Source: Nonomuraea gerenzanensis
GTDB lineage: Bacteria > Actinomycetota > Actinomycetes > Streptosporangiales > Streptosporangiaceae
Length of the DNA: 64,000 bases
Direction: 5' to 3'
Assembly (NCBI RefSeq): GCF_020215645.1
Contig: NZ_CP084058.1
Span: forward strand, 2,790,001 to 2,854,000
Both the position numbers and the translations under genes were made by a program. The notes under the pieces were generated by a model that worked only from the letters and a program-made list of their open reading frames with translations, was not told the origin of the DNA and did no database searches. Shown here in pieces: positions 39,710 to 47,760 of the stretch. Positions within the stretch are counted from its first letter, which is position 1; each line of letters opens with the position of its first letter.

Positions 39710-41707
39710 CTACCAGGGCGACGGGGCCGGGGGCGGCACGACCGGCGGGCGGTCGTCGCAGGTGATGGTGTTGGGCAGCAGCCAGGGCGCCAGCCAGCCG
39801 CCGTCGTTCCCGCCGCGATCCACCACCGTGAACTCCGAGCCGGTGGCGGGGAAGCCGAAGGAGCCGCAGTTGTTCACCCCGACCGCGCCGACGTTGCGCG
39901 CGTCGACGTTCTCGAACGTGGCCGAGCCCTTCACCCGGGCGCTGACCACCGACGTGCCGGTGCCGTCCACCCGGATGTCCTTGAAGTGCACGTTCGTGAT
40001 CGCGTACAGGTCCTTCACCGACCACTCGCTGACCAGCATGATCGCGTTGTAGGTGTTGTCGAGGAAGTCGTTGCCGGTCACCCTGATGTCGGCGGAGATG
40101 TCCCGCTCCAGGGCGTAGAACCAGATGGCGCCCAGCCCGATGTTCCAGTTCAGCTCGTAGGTGCCGGAGCGCACGGTGGTGTTGCCGGTGATGTCCAGCC
40201 GGCCGGCGAACGGCTCGGCGCCGAAGCGGGAGCCGACCTGGAGCGCGCTGCCCTCCCTGATCGGGTCGGCGACGAGGTTGTGGGAGATCGTGTTGTCGGT
40301 GCCGCCGTAGATCGCGATGCCGTTGGCCAGCACGGGCGTCTGCACGGTGTTGTGGTCGAAGGTGTTGCCGGTGTTGGCGCTCTTCTCCGACCACATGGCC
40401 AGGGCGTCGTCGCCGGTGTTGCGGATGAAGTTGTGCGAGACGACGGAGCCGGAGACGCCCGTGTGGAAGTTGATGGCGTCGGCGATCTGGTCGACGATGA
40501 TGTTGCCGGTGATCCGCAGGTTCGACATCGGGCCGTCGAACCACATGCCGACCTTGGTGTGCCGGATGTGCAGGCGCTCGATGGTGGAGTCGCTCATCGC
40601 GCCGCCGACGCCGTTGACCTGGTCGGTGTCGATGCGCTCGCGCACGTCGCCGTCGATCGCGAAGTCCGACAGGTGCACGTTGCGGCTGCCGCCCTCGGCG
40701 GCCGGCCTGCCGTAGAAGCCGACGCCCGTGTGCACGGAGCCGTCCGGTGCCGGGCTCGGCAGGGCGACCTCGCGGCCCTTGACGATCGTGTACCAGTTGC
40801 CCGCGCCGGTGATCGTCACGTCGTCCACGACGATGTGCCGGTTCACCTGGTAGGTCCCCGGCGGCAGGTACACCTTCAGCCGCTTGCGCTTGGCGTAGGC
40901 GATGGCCCGGTCGATCGCTCCGGCGGAGTCACGCCGCCCGGTCGGATCCGCGCCGAACGCCAGCACGTCGGCCGCCCGCGGCTCGACCTTGGGCGGGCCG
41001 ACCAGCTCGGAGTCGAGCAGGTCGACGACCGTCCACGCGGCCTTGCTACCGGTGGGGACCGTCAGCCGCAGCCGGTCGCCGGCCCGGTACGTGCGGCCGA
41101 GGAGCAGGCGCTGCTCGTCGTAGAAGTGGCTCGGCCGGAACGGCTTGGCGATCACCGGCGGGGGTGTGGTCGCGCTGGGCACGCACGCGCACTCCGTGAT
41201 CCACCAGTCGGGGTGCAGCAGGTCGGCGCCCGGGTCGTTGGAGAACGGATACTGGTTGTACAGCCAGGCGTACTGCGAGGTCAGCGTCATCGTGGTGCGC
41301 CGCCCGCCGTTGACGGTGACGTCGAGCGGCGCGGTGATGCCGCCCCCGCCCGGCGCGTCGGGGATGCTGTAGCGCACGGTGATCGCGTTCGTCCTGGCCG
41401 GCAGCGTGAACTCGACGTGCTGCCCAGGGGTCAGCCGCACCGCCCTGCGCCCCGACGCCTCGGCGGGCAGCGTGTACGCGCTGCGGTCCGGCCCGATGAC
41501 CGTGCCGTCGGTCGAGGCGTTCTCCGCCTCCTGCTCGGCGAAGGCCACGGTGGCGCCCCGGCCCGCGACCAGCGCCGGATCCAGTGCCGCCCGCGTCACG
41601 ACCGGCGGGGGCGACCCGGCGGGGGAGTGTGCCGAGGCGGGCGGGGCCAGGAGGCCGCAGGCCACGGCGGCGGCCAGCAACGCCGCGGTGAAGGTGGTGC
41701 GGGGCAT
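39710..41707 (-). CDS. Secreted GH87-like alpha-1,3-glucanase (mycodextranase)
   Basis: This 665-residue protein has a signal peptide (TFTAALLAAAVACGLLAPPASA). Residues about 45-240 form a carbohydrate-binding beta-sandwich; residues 245-620 a right-handed parallel beta-helix (DVLAFGADPTGRRDSAGAID opening). The segment IADAINFHTGV followed by RNTGDDALAMWS puts Asp residues at 410, 433 and 434. The 23-residue spacing between the first and the DD pair equals that of the catalytic triad I recall for GH87 alpha-1,3-glucanases. It would degrade alpha-1,3-glucan of fungal walls or nigeran/mutan. The gene is monocistronic, with an 18-bp inverted repeat 54 bp upstream. Confidence 0.82.
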   Translation of the reverse strand: MPRTTFTAALLAAAVACGLLAPPASAHSPAGSPPPVVTRAALDPALVAGRGATVAFAEQEAENASTDGTVIGPDRSAYTLPAEASGRRAVRLTPGQHVEFTLPARTNAITVRYSIPDAPGGGGITAPLDVTVNGGRRTTMTLTSQYAWLYNQYPFSNDPGADLLHPDWWITECACVPSATTPPPVIAKPFRPSHFYDEQRLLLGRTYRAGDRLRLTVPTGSKAAWTVVDLLDSELVGPPKVEPRAADVLAFGADPTGRRDSAGAIDRAIAYAKRKRLKVYLPPGTYQVNRHIVVDDVTITGAGNWYTIVKGREVALPSPAPDGSVHTGVGFYGRPAAEGGSRNVHLSDFAIDGDVRERIDTDQVNGVGGAMSDSTIERLHIRHTKVGMWFDGPMSNLRITGNIIVDQIADAINFHTGVSGSVVSHNFIRNTGDDALAMWSEKSANTGNTFDHNTVQTPVLANGIAIYGGTDNTISHNLVADPIREGSALQVGSRFGAEPFAGRLDITGNTTVRSGTYELNWNIGLGAIWFYALERDISADIRVTGNDFLDNTYNAIMLVSEWSVKDLYAITNVHFKDIRVDGTGTSVVSARVKGSATFENVDARNVGAVGVNNCGSFGFPATGSEFTVVDRGGNDGGWLAPWLLPNTITCDDRPPVVPPPAPSPW

Positions 41708-41760
41708 GCGTGCTCGATTCTCTCGGGGGGTGAGCCGACATTAGGTCCCCCGCACACCGC

Positions 41761-41778
41761 TTCACAAGGGCCTGTGAA
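41761..41778. promoter_or_regulatory. Inverted repeat upstream of the GH87-like gene
   Basis: TTCACA-N6-TGTGAA is a perfect 6-bp dyad in the 101-bp gap between the GH87-like start (41707) and the stop of the Cache protein (41809), 54 bp upstream of the glucanase start. It is a candidate operator. The nearby CGCAAGC-C-GCTTGCG palindrome (41816-41830) overlaps the end of the Cache gene and may be its terminator stem. Confidence 0.45.
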
Positions 41779-41808
41779 CTACTTTCAGTGATACCTCAAA
41801 TTCTTGCG

Positions 41809-42576
41809 TTACAAGCGCAAGCCGCTTGCGGAGCTTGCGGCGACGACCGACAGCGGCACCCCGTCGCACGGATGCACGCCGAACCCCGCCTCCCCACGGA
41901 ACACCGAGCCCCCGATCCACCTGGCCGTGTTCGACGCCACGATCCGCCCGGCCGCGCTGATCACGAACGCCGGCACCGGCACCTCGCGCAGCACCGGCCC
42001 GACCGCGCCCTCGAACCGCCGTACGAACACGTCGGCCGCCGCCACCCCCACGAACGCGCCCCCGGCCGTCACCGGCACCGACAGCGTGAGGCTGTACTCG
42101 TCGGTGCACAGGTAGTCCACGTACGGGCCGCAGATCGTCCGCTCGGCCCCCTCGCTCGGCCCCGCGTACCACTCCCAGTGCGTGTAGTCGTAGAACGCGC
42201 TGCTGGCCGGGTCCAGGTTGCGCAGGAGCTGCACCGGCGTGCCCGAGGGGTCGTCCTGCCACCACTCCAGGTACCACGGCGCGTCCACCAGCAGCCCGGG
42301 CGCGGCGATGAAGCCGAGGCCCGCGATCAGCCCGCCGAGGTGGCGGAAGAGGGCGGGCCGCAGCGCCGCCAGGTCCCCCTTGGCCAGGTCCCCCTTGGCC
42401 AGGTCCCCCTTGGCCAGGTCCCCCTTGGCCAGGGGCCGCCGCGCGCCGGCGAGCGCCGCCGTGCGGTCGCGGACCTCGTCCAGGACGGTGAAGACGCTCC
42501 GCATCGTCTCGCCGACCAGGGAGACGGCCCGGCCGATGCCGGCGGCGGTGGTGGTGGAAGTCGAGGGCTGGGGCAT
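41809..42576 (-). CDS. Cache-like sensor domain protein
   Basis: This 255-residue protein has no clear signal peptide or membrane helix. Residues about 70-230 look like a single Cache/PAS-like ligand pocket: LLVDAPWYLEWWQDD, SAFYDYTHWEWYAGP, RTICGPYVDYLCTDEYSLTLSVPV and AFVGVAAADVFVRRFE. Near residue 50 it carries four AKGDL pentapeptides encoded by a 15-bp repeat. It sits 64 bp downstream of a FadR-type regulator on the same strand and next to a divergent Pot-type importer. It probably binds the amine or amino acid that the importer carries and informs the regulator. A second-messenger or kinase output domain is missing. Confidence 0.72.
   Translation of the reverse strand: MPQPSTSTTTAAGIGRAVSLVGETMRSVFTVLDEVRDRTAALAGARRPLAKGDLAKGDLAKGDLAKGDLAALRPALFRHLGGLIAGLGFIAAPGLLVDAPWYLEWWQDDPSGTPVQLLRNLDPASSAFYDYTHWEWYAGPSEGAERTICGPYVDYLCTDEYSLTLSVPVTAGGAFVGVAAADVFVRRFEGAVGPVLREVPVPAFVISAAGRIVASNTARWIGGSVFRGEAGFGVHPCDGVPLSVVAASSASGLRL
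42371..42430. repeat. 15-bp tandem repeat, four perfect copies, in the Cache-like gene
   Basis: Four identical AGGTCCCCCTTGGCC units follow one another without interruption, coding four AKGDL pentapeptides (one frame-keeping unit is five residues). Perfect identity implies recent expansion. It lies in the linker between an N-terminal helix and the Cache domain. Confidence 0.95.
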
Positions 42577-42640
42577 CGCGCGCTACCTCCGTGCCTGTGG
42601 TCGTGCCCGCACGGCCGGAGGCTGCCGGGCCGCCGCGCGG

Positions 42641-43444
42641 TCAGGCGTCCGCCAGCCGCAACCGCAGCTCGATCAGCCGTTCGATCGCGTCGAGCACATG
42701 CTGTTCGGCCAGGTCGCGGGCCTGACCGGGGTCTCCTTCGCGGATGGCCTCGGCGATGGCGCGATGCTGGGCCGTGGCCTCATCGTGCCCGCCCGGCTCG
42801 TCGTACGGAAGCCAGAGCAACGGCCCGATGTCGGCCTGTAACCGGATCTCCTCCTGAGTGAGTCGTGCCGACTGCGAGGCCGCCGCCACCTCGATGTGGA
42901 AACGCCCGTCCAAGCGGCGCAGCACCGCTCTCGTCTGGAGGTCGGGCCCGCCACCGCCATTGTCACCGCCACCGTCACCGCCACCGCCACCGTCACTGCC
43001 TGCGGCGGCGGCGCGGGCCATCGCGTCCAGCGTCCGCCACAGCGGTGCCAGGTCTCCCGGCAGCGCACGAAGGGCCGCCAGCCGGGCCGCCGCGCCGGCG
43101 ATGGCCGCGTAGTGGTCGCCCAGGTCGCGCAGCTCGTCCACGGTGAACGCGCGCAGCCGCGCCCCCAGCTCGGGCGGCTCGCTGGGCGTGCGGACGAAGC
43201 TGCCGCCGCCCCGCCCGCGCCGCGTCTCGACCAGCCCCTGCTGCCGCAGCGCCATGAGCGCCTCCCGCAGCGTGACCGTGGAGACGCCGAGCAACGCGGC
43301 CAGCTCCGCCTCGCTGGGTAGCTGCTCCCCGTCGGCCAGCAGGCCGAGCGCGATGGCGTCGGAGAGCCGGCGCACGACCGCGTCCACCCGGCCGGCGCCC
43401 CCCACGGGTGCGAACACGGCCAGGCGGGATCCCCTCGTCGCCAT
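42641..43444 (-). CDS. FadR-subfamily GntR regulator
   Basis: This regulator has 267 residues from the ATG preceded by GGGGAGGGTGAGC; upstream in-frame codons belong to the divergent promoter. The winged helix (VDAVVRRLSDAIALGLLADGEQLPSEAEL, in parts, then GVSTVTLREALMALRQQGLVETRRG) is followed by an FCD domain with HYAAIAG, FHIEVA and QHRAIAEAI. The FCD is interrupted near residue 160 by GSDGGGGGDGGGDNGGGGP, a Gly/Asp-rich insertion from a triplet-type repeat. It is divergent from the Pot-type ABC operon and upstream of the Cache protein, so it likely represses import in the absence of ligand. Confidence 0.88.
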   Translation of the reverse strand: MATRGSRLAVFAPVGGAGRVDAVVRRLSDAIALGLLADGEQLPSEAELAALLGVSTVTLREALMALRQQGLVETRRGRGGGSFVRTPSEPPELGARLRAFTVDELRDLGDHYAAIAGAAARLAALRALPGDLAPLWRTLDAMARAAAAGSDGGGGGDGGGDNGGGGPDLQTRAVLRRLDGRFHIEVAAASQSARLTQEEIRLQADIGPLLWLPYDEPGGHDEATAQHRAIAEAIREGDPGQARDLAEQHVLDAIERLIELRLRLADA

Positions 43445-43503
43445 GCTCACCCTCCCCAGCGTCAACGACATTGATACAGGAACCACCCTTGTCGGAAAAC
43501 CTT

Positions 43504-43520
43504 TGAAATCATATGTTTCA
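43504..43520. promoter_or_regulatory. Possible FadR-type operator at the importer promoter
   Basis: TGAAA-N7-TTTCA inverted repeat in an AT-rich patch between the regulator and the ATPase gene. It overlaps the first of two possible ATG starts of the ATPase (43513), which favours the second (43525) as the real start. Weak evidence; a single copy only. Confidence 0.35.
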
Positions 43521-43524
43521 GGTT

Positions 43525-44607
43525 ATGTCGGGCAGCGAGACAGCCGTCGGCTTACGCGGGCTGCGCAAGGAGTTCGGGCCAGTCACGGCCGTCGACGGGA
43601 TCGATCTGGAGGTCCGCGACGGCGAGTTCTTCGCGATGCTGGGGCCGTCGGGATCGGGCAAGACCACGGTGCTGCGCATGATCGCCGGCTTCGAGCCGCC
43701 CACCGCCGGCACGGTCGAGCTGGGCGGCAGGGACGTCACCCGGCTGGCCCCGTTCGAGCGCGACGTCAACACCGTCTTCCAGGACTACGCGCTGTTCCCG
43801 CACATGAACGTGCTGGCCAACGTCGAGTACGGCCTGCGCGTCAAGAAGGTCCCCAGGGCCGGGCGGCGCGAGCGGGCCCTGGCCGCGCTGCGCTCGGTGC
43901 GTCTGGAAGGCTTCGAGGACCGCCGCCCCGCCCAGCTCTCCGGAGGCCAGCGGCAGCGGGTGGCGCTGGCCAGGGCGCTGGTGAACCGTCCCCGCGTGCT
44001 GCTGCTCGACGAGCCGCTCGGGGCGCTCGACCTCAAGCTGCGCGAGGAGATGCAGGTCGAGCTGAAGGAGCTGCAGCGCGAGGTCGGCATCACGTTCCTG
44101 TTCGTCACGCACGACCAGGAGGAGGCGCTGACGATGAGCGACCGGGTGGCGGTGTTCGACCGGGGCCGGATCGAGCAGGTCGGCACGCCGGCCGAGGTGT
44201 ACGAGCGGCCCGCCACCGCGTTCGTGGCCGGCTTCGTGGGCACCTCCAACCTCATCTCGGGCGCCGCCGCGGAGAAGCTCCTCGGCCGCTCCGGCACGTA
44301 CAGCGTGCGCCCGGAAAAGCTCCGCGTCGTGTTCGGGGACCTGGACGGAGGGGAGCTCGCCGTGGCCGACGCGGCAGGGCCCGGCGGGCTCGCCGCGGCC
44401 GGTCCCGGCGAGCACTCCGCCACGGGGACGGTCGCGGAGGTCGTGTACGCCGGCGCGGCCACCAGGTTCGTCGTGGACCTCGACGCCGGCGGCCGGCTGA
44501 TCGCCCTCCAGCAGAACCTCCAGGTCTCCTCCATGGAGGTGACGGGCCTGAGAGGCGCCCGCGTCCGGCTCGTGTGGCAGCGGCGGCACGAGTTCGCGAT
44601 CACCTAG
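43525..44607 (+). CDS. ABC transporter ATP-binding protein, PotA type
   Basis: This protein has 360 residues from the second ATG; 364 if the ATG at 43513 is used. Walker [11 protein letters not shown]-loop [12 protein letters not shown], signature [15 protein letters not shown], Walker [12 protein letters not shown] and H-loop VTHDQEE are all canonical. A C-terminal TOBE domain (about 270-360) is typical of the carbohydrate/polyamine importer class, where it senses or stabilises. It powers the downstream permeases. Operon order is ATPase, binding protein, permease, permease, all close or overlapping. Confidence 0.93.
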   Translation: MSGSETAVGLRGLRKEFGPVTAVDGIDLEVRDGEFFAMLGPSGSGKTTVLRMIAGFEPPTAGTVELGGRDVTRLAPFERDVNTVFQDYALFPHMNVLANVEYGLRVKKVPRAGRRERALAALRSVRLEGFEDRRPAQLSGGQRQRVALARALVNRPRVLLLDEPLGALDLKLREEMQVELKELQREVGITFLFVTHDQEEALTMSDRVAVFDRGRIEQVGTPAEVYERPATAFVAGFVGTSNLISGAAAEKLLGRSGTYSVRPEKLRVVFGDLDGGELAVADAAGPGGLAAAGPGEHSATGTVAEVVYAGAATRFVVDLDAGGRLIALQQNLQVSSMEVTGLRGARVRLVWQRRHEFAIT

Positions 44608-44628
44608 CGACACCTGGGAGAGAAGGCA

Positions 44629-45831
44629 ATGCGACGCATCGGAACAGCCTTCGCAGCGGCGGCCCTCGCGCTCGCCACCGCCTGCGGCGGCTCCACCCCC
44701 ACGCAGCCGGGCGCCCCCGCCCCCGGCCAGAGCGGCTTCGTGCCGCCGGCGCTCCAGGCCCAGCGGGCCGTCGGCACCGGCGAGGGCCAGGTGAACCTCG
44801 TCGCCTGGGCCGGCTACGTCGAGGACGGCAGCAACGACCCCAAGGTGGACTGGGTCACCCCGTTCGAGCAGGAGACCGGCTGCCAGGTGAACACCAAGGT
44901 CGCCGGCACCTCCGACGAGATGGTCACGCTCATGCGGACCGGCCAGTACGACGCGGTCTCCGCCTCGGGCGACGCCTCGCTGCGCCTGATCGCGGCCGGC
45001 ACCGTGGCCCCCGTCAACACCAGCCTGATCCCCAACTACGCCGACGTGTTCGACGGCCTGAAGAGCAAGCCGTGGAACTCCGTGAACGGCGTCCCGTACG
45101 GGGTCCCGCACGGCCGCGGCGCCAACCTGCTCATGTGGCGCACCGACACGGTCAAGCCCGCCCCCGACTCGTGGAGCGTCGTCTTCGACCCGAACTCGCC
45201 GTACAAGGGCAAGGTCACCGCGTACGACTCGCCCATCTACATCGCCGACGCCGCCGTCTACCTCATGGCCACCAAGCCCGACCTCGGCATCAAGAACCCG
45301 TACGCGCTGGACGACAAGCAGTTCCAGGCCGCCGTGGACCTGCTCAAGCAGCAGAAGCAGATCATCGGCGAGTACTGGTCCGACTACACCAAGGAGATCC
45401 AGGCGTTCAAGAGCGGCGACTCCGTCGTGGGCACCACCTGGCAGGTGATCGTGAACGTGGCCAAGAGCGAGCAGGCCCCCGTGGAGGCCGTGCTGCCCAA
45501 GGAGGGCGCGACCGGCTGGTCCGACACGTGGATGGTGGCCGCCAAGGCCGCGCACCCGAACTGCGCCTACCGGTGGCTCGACTGGATCATCTCGCCGACC
45601 GCCAACGCGCAGGTCGCCGAGTACTTCGGCGAGGCCCCGTCCAACGCGAAGGCGTGCGCGGAGACCGCCGACCCGAAGCACTGCGAGACCTTCCACGCCA
45701 CCGACGAGACCTACTTCTCCAAGGTCCACTACTGGACCACCCCGATCGCCCAGTGCCTCGACGGCCGCACCGACGTCACGTGCAAGGACTACGCCAAGTG
45801 GACGCGGGCCTGGACGGAGATCAAGGGTTGA
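44629..45831 (+). CDS. Spermidine/putrescine-type ABC substrate-binding lipoprotein (PotD family)
   Basis: This 400-residue protein has a signal peptide with lipobox LATAC. The mature protein is a two-lobed binding protein with PotD-like features: LVAWAGYVEDGSNDPKVDW, DAVSASGDASLRL, GVPYGVPHGRGANLLMW, IGEYWSDYTKEIQAFKSGD and the C-terminal WLDWIISPTANAQVAEYFG. Four C-terminal Cys (ACAET, HCETF, QCLDG, TCKDY) suggest two disulfides, a regional feature of actinobacterial members. Ligand is probably a polyamine or related cation such as GABA or a betaine; the sequence does not decide. Confidence 0.9.
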   Translation: MRRIGTAFAAAALALATACGGSTPTQPGAPAPGQSGFVPPALQAQRAVGTGEGQVNLVAWAGYVEDGSNDPKVDWVTPFEQETGCQVNTKVAGTSDEMVTLMRTGQYDAVSASGDASLRLIAAGTVAPVNTSLIPNYADVFDGLKSKPWNSVNGVPYGVPHGRGANLLMWRTDTVKPAPDSWSVVFDPNSPYKGKVTAYDSPIYIADAAVYLMATKPDLGIKNPYALDDKQFQAAVDLLKQQKQIIGEYWSDYTKEIQAFKSGDSVVGTTWQVIVNVAKSEQAPVEAVLPKEGATGWSDTWMVAAKAAHPNCAYRWLDWIISPTANAQVAEYFGEAPSNAKACAETADPKHCETFHATDETYFSKVHYWTTPIAQCLDGRTDVTCKDYAKWTRAWTEIKG

Positions 45832-46658
45832 CCCGCGTCGCCGCCTTCCTGCACCGCAGGGCGGGGGTACGCCTGTCACTGCTGCTGTCGGCGCCGCTGG
45901 CGTGGCTGGGGCTGGCGTACCTGGGGGCGCTGGCGGCGCTGTTCGTCACCGCGTTCTACTCCGTGGACACCTTCACCGGGGAGCTGGTCAGGACCTTCAC
46001 CTGGGCCAACTTCCGCGACCTGGTCACGGGGGAGGTCTACCGCACGATCGTGCTGCGCTCCGTCGGGGTGGCGCTCGCGGTGACGGTCATCGACCTGGTG
46101 GTGGCCTTCCCCATGGCGTTCGCGATGGCCAAGCTGGCCTCGCCGCGGGCGCGGCGCTGGCTGGTGATCGCGGTGCTGACGCCACTGTGGGCGAGCTACC
46201 TGGTCAAGGCGTACGCGTGGCGGGTGATGTTGTCGTCGGGCGGGCTGCTGGGCTGGGGCTTCGGGCTGACCGCCACGGTGCTGACCCTGGCCTACCTGTG
46301 GCTGCCGTACATGATCCTGCCCATCTACGCGGGGCTGGAGCGGCTGCCGAACTCGATGCTGGAGGCGGCGGGGGACCTCGGGGCCAGGGCCTGGCGGGTG
46401 TTCCGCACGATCGTGTGGCCGCTGACGTTCCCGGCCGTCATCGCCGGGTCGATCTTCACGTTCTCGCTGTCGCTCGGCGACTACATCGCCGTCAAGATCG
46501 TCGGCGGGCGCGGCCAGCTCATCGGGAACGTCGTCTACGACAACATCGGCGCGGCCAACAACCTGCCGTTCGCCGCCGCCGTGGCCACCGTGCCCGTCGT
46601 CGTCATGCTCGGTTACCTCGCGGCCGTGCGCCGCACCGGCGCACTGGAGAACCTGTGA
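45828..46658 (+). CDS. ABC transporter permease (PotB type)
   Basis: This 276-residue permease has about six membrane helices. The start is a TTG inside a TTGA overlap with the binding-protein stop, supported by GGAGATCAAGGG upstream; no in-frame ATG or GTG lies close enough. The EAA loop reads EAAGDLGARAWRVFRTIVWPL, contacting the ATPase. It forms a heterodimer with the next permease. Confidence 0.9.
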   Translation: MTRVAAFLHRRAGVRLSLLLSAPLAWLGLAYLGALAALFVTAFYSVDTFTGELVRTFTWANFRDLVTGEVYRTIVLRSVGVALAVTVIDLVVAFPMAFAMAKLASPRARRWLVIAVLTPLWASYLVKAYAWRVMLSSGGLLGWGFGLTATVLTLAYLWLPYMILPIYAGLERLPNSMLEAAGDLGARAWRVFRTIVWPLTFPAVIAGSIFTFSLSLGDYIAVKIVGGRGQLIGNVVYDNIGAANNLPFAAAVATVPVVVMLGYLAAVRRTGALENL

Positions 46659-47461
46659 GACTGTCCCGCCCGGCCAGGCTGCTGCTCCGGCTCGCGCTCG
46701 CGGCCGGCCTGGCCGTCATCTACGTGCCGCTGGCCGTCGTGCTGCTCAACTCCGTCAACGCCGACCGCACCTTCGGCTGGCCGCCGTCCGGGCTGACGCT
46801 GCGCTGGTGGGGCGCGGCCTGGGCCTCCTCGGGGGTACGGGACGCGCTGTGGACCTCGGTGCGGGCCGGGCTCGGAGCCACGGCGATCGCGCTGGTGCTC
46901 GGCACGATGGCGGCCTTCGCCGTGCAGCGGTACCGCTTCTTCGGACGGCAGACCGTGTCGCTGGTGATCATCCTGCCCATCGCGCTGCCGGGCATCGTCA
47001 CCGGGATCGCGCTCAACAACGCCTTCCGCACGGTGCTGGAGCCGTTCGGGGTGGGGCTCGGGCTGTTCACGGTGGTGGTCGGGCACGCCACGTTCTGCGT
47101 GGTGACCGTCTACAACAACGTGCTGGCGCGGCTGCGGCGTACCGGGACGAGCCTGGAGGAGGCGTCGGCCGATCTCGGCGCGGGGCCGTTCACCACGTTC
47201 CGGCTGGTGACGTTCCCGATGATGCGGTCGGCGCTGCTGGCGGGCGGGCTGCTGGCGTTCGCCCTGTCGTTCGACGAGATCATCGTGACCACGTTCACCG
47301 CGGGGGCCGGGGTGCGGACGCTGCCCATCTGGATCTTCGAGAACCTCTTCCGGCCGAATCAGGCGCCGGTGGTGAACGTGGTGGCCGCCGCGCTCATCGT
47401 GGCCTCGGTGGTGCCCATCTACCTCGCCCAGCGGCTGTCGTCCGACGTGGGCGCCCACTGA
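46655..47461 (+). CDS. ABC transporter permease (PotC type)
   Basis: This 268-residue permease has about six helices. GTG start in a GTGA overlap with the first permease. The EAA motif is EEASADLGAGPFTTFRLVTFP. ALSFDEIIVTTFTAG is typical of PotC-type permeases. It ends the importer operon, 3 bp before the convergent small gene, leaving no visible terminator. Confidence 0.91.
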   Translation: MRLSRPARLLLRLALAAGLAVIYVPLAVVLLNSVNADRTFGWPPSGLTLRWWGAAWASSGVRDALWTSVRAGLGATAIALVLGTMAAFAVQRYRFFGRQTVSLVIILPIALPGIVTGIALNNAFRTVLEPFGVGLGLFTVVVGHATFCVVTVYNNVLARLRRTGTSLEEASADLGAGPFTTFRLVTFPMMRSALLAGGLLAFALSFDEIIVTTFTAGAGVRTLPIWIFENLFRPNQAPVVNVVAAALIVASVVPIYLAQRLSSDVGAH

Positions 47462-47464
47462 CCT

Positions 47465-47758
47465 CTATGCGGGGTCGGGGACCTGGGCCGCCTGCTCGCG
47501 CAGCCGCCTGGCGCGGCGGCGCAGGCTCTCGGCGGTGGCCAGGCAGTCGTCCTCCAGGTCGTCCAGCTCCCGCCGCAGCCTGAGCACCTGCGTGAGGAAG
47601 CGCTGGGCGGCGGGGCCGCGCCAGAACGGCTCGCAGTCGGACGGGCGTGAGGGGAGGGTGTCGAACGTCTCCGGGAGAGATCTGGCGTAACGCAGGAAGG
47701 TGACGGCGAGGGCCTCCTTGTCGGCGGCCTCGCGGAGCAACTGGTCCTTGGTGGGCAT
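47465..47758 (-). CDS. Small helical protein (97 aa), partner of WXG-like gene
   Basis: The sequence is almost entirely helical and charged: QLLREAADKEALAVTFLRYAR, a middle CEPFWRGPAAQRFLTQVLRL and a C-terminal coiled coil LDDLEDDCLATAESLRRRARRLREQ. FWRGP near residue 46 fits the W-x-G turn of ESX-like four-helix proteins of about 100 residues. It starts 2 bp after the upstream stop, so it is translationally coupled to it. It could be an ESX-type dimer partner. No secretion genes are nearby. Confidence 0.7.
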   Translation of the reverse strand: MPTKDQLLREAADKEALAVTFLRYARSLPETFDTLPSRPSDCEPFWRGPAAQRFLTQVLRLRRELDDLEDDCLATAESLRRRARRLREQAAQVPDPA

Positions 47759-47760
47759 GG

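Noticed and set aside
42371..42430. Possible CRISPR-like direct repeats
   Set aside because: The 15-bp units are contiguous with no spacers and lie in frame inside a gene. No cas genes are present.
43143..46658. 1171-residue plus-strand frame apparently fusing a regulator, ATPase and permease
   Set aside because: Only its last 276 codons are real (permease from TTG at 45828). The rest is out of frame with the ATPase and binding protein and antisense to the FadR gene.
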